A DNA stretch of 64,000 nt from Chloroflexia bacterium SDU3-3 (GTDB taxonomy: Bacteria > Chloroflexota > Chloroflexia > Chloroflexales > Roseiflexaceae): the NCBI GenBank assembly GCA_009268125.1, contig WBOU01000001.1:310001-374000 (forward strand), read 5' to 3'. A program made the position numbers and the translations under genes. The notes below the pieces were generated by a model. It did not search any database. It was not told the DNA's origin and worked only from the letters and a program-made list of their open reading frames with translations. Shown one piece after another: positions 62,920 through 64,000 of this stretch. The first letter of the stretch is position 1. Every line of letters begins with the position of its first letter.

Positions 62920-62948
62920 ATAATAGCACAAGTAAGTAACTTACGCAA
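62920..62948 (-). promoter_or_regulatory. Nitroreductase promoter with inverted-repeat operator
   Basis: Reverse strand: TTGCGT (62948-62943), a 17-base spacer and TATTAT (62925-62920). GTAAGT-A-ACTTAC (62932-62944) fills most of the spacer. Next to it, CACGCGATT-CGG-AATCGCGTG (62893-62913) is a second perfect inverted repeat in the leader. Confidence 0.6.
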
Positions 62949-63100
62949 GTATAGCACATCAGTTTCAGCACTGGGGCAGACATCCGCTTCGGCCCCACCC
63001 TAACCGCTAATTTCTACGCACGCGCCACCCATGCGGATCTGGCCCGGGCCCCTGTGGGCGTAGCAGCACCAGGCGTTCTACCTAGTGCGCTCAACGGCAG

Positions 63101-63279
63101 GGCCTATGTGTTCTCGGCAGGCTGAGGATTCTTCCCCACAAAGACGCGAAGGCTCGAAGGTTGCTCTTCCTTTTTCGTTCGAGTCTCCGTGCGTTCATGC
63201 CTCTTGTTCGCTTTATTCCTTGGGGTCTTAGAGTCTTGGTGGTGAAAGAAGCGGTGTGCTGTCGAGCAGGCATAGACCC
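63101..63279. mobile_element. MITE-like element, family 2, copy B
   Basis: Ends related to copy A (12451): GGCCTATGTGTTCTCGGCAG at 63101 and GCAGGCATAGACC at 63267-63279. The interior shares AAAGACGCGAAGGCTCGAAGG and a right-arm counterpart CTTAGAGTCTTGGTGGTGAA. No coding capacity; the short open frames in it are chance. Confidence 0.6.
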
Positions 63280-63323
63280 TACCCCAGCAGATGCCTGCAT
63301 AGGCGGCGTCGTGGAGACTAGCC

Positions 63324-63509
63324 CTCACATGATGTCAGATTCTTGAGCATGTCTGCGTCGGGCCAACCGTCGGCAATGCTTGGAGCGCTGCTCGGCCAGA
63401 CCAACCCGTTGTGGCCTCTCAATCTCACATGCCGTGCATGGCTTGGCATGCCGGATAATGCGCTTTGCCGCTTCCCATTGACCTACCCAAAAAGATGACA
63501 CCTGCTGAG
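63324..63509. mobile_element. MITE-like element, family 1, internally deleted copy (186 bp)
   Basis: The left end CTCACATGATGTCAG (63324) and right end GATGACACCTGCTGAG (63494-63509) correspond to both termini of the 48802 element with mismatches. The left ~100 bases and right ~90 bases align to that element; its central palindromic block is missing. Confidence 0.6.
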
Positions 63510-63518
63510 GGCGATGAC

Positions 63519-63770
63519 CTCACATGGTGTCACTTTTTCGAGGTGTTTCCCATCAGCGATGGCGGTGGTGGTTGTGGTGTGGGTGGATGCCCTGCGCGGG
63601 CGGCGCCGAGGGGCTCGCCCCTCGGAACCCCACCAGGGGGCGCCGCCCCCTTCGAACCCCCAATTTGAAGCATTCCCATGCCGAATGCTGGCGGCCGGTG
63701 TTCGTGCATATGGCCAGTTCGTACGAGTACCACCTTCGCCGCATGGGTAAGGATTGGCTCAGCCCCTAGT
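63519..63770. mobile_element. MITE-like element, family 1, right-truncated copy
   Basis: Starts with CTCACATGGTGTCACTTTT (63519-63537), identical to the terminus at 48802, and keeps the central GC-rich palindromic block and the segment TGTTCGTGCATATGGCCA. Similarity fades after GGATTGGCTCAG (~63763) and no right terminus was found. Confidence 0.6.
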
Positions 63771-64000
63771 TGCATGGCTTCTGTCCCCTCGGTGTCTGGG
63801 TGGTAGATTCGCTCCCTTAGGGTCTTGGGGGTAGATTGGTGCCCTTCTGGGCGAAGACAGCCACTTTACAGCGCCGCCGCAATCTGCTATAACAGCCCTA
63901 CATCCCAGCTCCATCGGCGCACCTTAATAGCTGCATACCGATTATTTTCGCACACAGGCCACATGTCCCATTGTGATGCGGCAAACTGTACGTTCCGCGC
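63771..64000. other. Non-coding window end
   Basis: No credible gene. TGCTATAAC near 63886-63894 could be an extended -10 for a forward gene beginning beyond the window. Confidence 0.35.

Noticed and set aside
63465-63775. Several 60-80 residue open frames near the window end
   Set aside because: All lie within the repeated non-coding elements and are not conserved in frame between copies.

Overview
The window is 64 kb of mostly very GC-rich bacterial DNA with GC-ending codons, short intergenic gaps and many ATGA stop/start overlaps. Features such as extended -10 boxes (TGnTAnnAT), a Thr-Pro-rich secreted protein ending in a YLPLI-like tail, a membrane-anchored MutS homologue and several PAS hybrid kinases fit a Chloroflexota (Chloroflexia-like) chromosome. 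That assignment is inference; no rRNA or marker gene is present. No tRNA, rRNA, CRISPR array, transposase or integrase was recognised.

Layout. 0-0.9 kb: 3' end of an MFS exporter. 1.0-8.2 kb: one tight operon of two glycosyltransferases, an alkaline-phosphatase-fold enzyme, a DUF362 protein, a cytochrome P450 and a DegT-type aminotransferase, closed by a terminator; it looks like a small uncharacterised glycan or natural-product pathway. 8.4-11.4 kb: a GIY-YIG-like protein, an EcsC protein and a membrane-anchored LamG-like protein. 11.8-26.2 kb: mostly forward single genes, including close homologues of ANT(2'')-I aminoglycoside nucleotidyltransferase and Vat streptogramin acetyltransferase, phosphoesterases, hydrolases, Nudix, ADP-ribosylglycohydrolase, GNAT, a histidine kinase and an MBL/TetR pair. 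26.3-33.2 kb: membrane MutS-like ATPase, then two soluble or membrane hybrid kinases and a response regulator on the reverse strand. 33.4-39.5 kb: TetR regulator and GH13 enzyme, a DinB/LexA-like operon with an SOS-like box, a lone type II thioesterase, an FHA protein, YwbE and a TmrB (tunicamycin resistance) homologue.

39.5-54 kb is an accessory-looking stretch. It holds a 13-unit 21-bp minisatellite beside a perfect 19-bp palindrome, further dispersed copies of the 21-bp unit between genes, a NYN-domain protein, a DHFR-like reductase, a secreted Thr-Pro repeat protein, ATP-grasp and YcxB-like genes, two tandem DUF4419 genes, a MITE-like element abutting an Imm5-like gene remnant, a MoxR/DUF58 pair, and a strikingly AT-rich AIPR-family (phage-resistance-associated) gene.

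54-59 kb is a coherent redox module: a ferric-reductase-like membrane protein, ApbE flavin transferase, a small exported protein and a PepSY protein face a divergent two-component system whose sensor kinase appears to carry a PepSY domain itself. 59.5-62.8 kb has a Tat-exported ferritin-like protein, a deoxynucleoside kinase, a zinc-ribbon protein and a nitroreductase with an inverted repeat between its -35 and -10. The last 1.2 kb is non-coding and packed with copies of the two small inverted-repeat elements seen at 12.5 and 48.8 kb.
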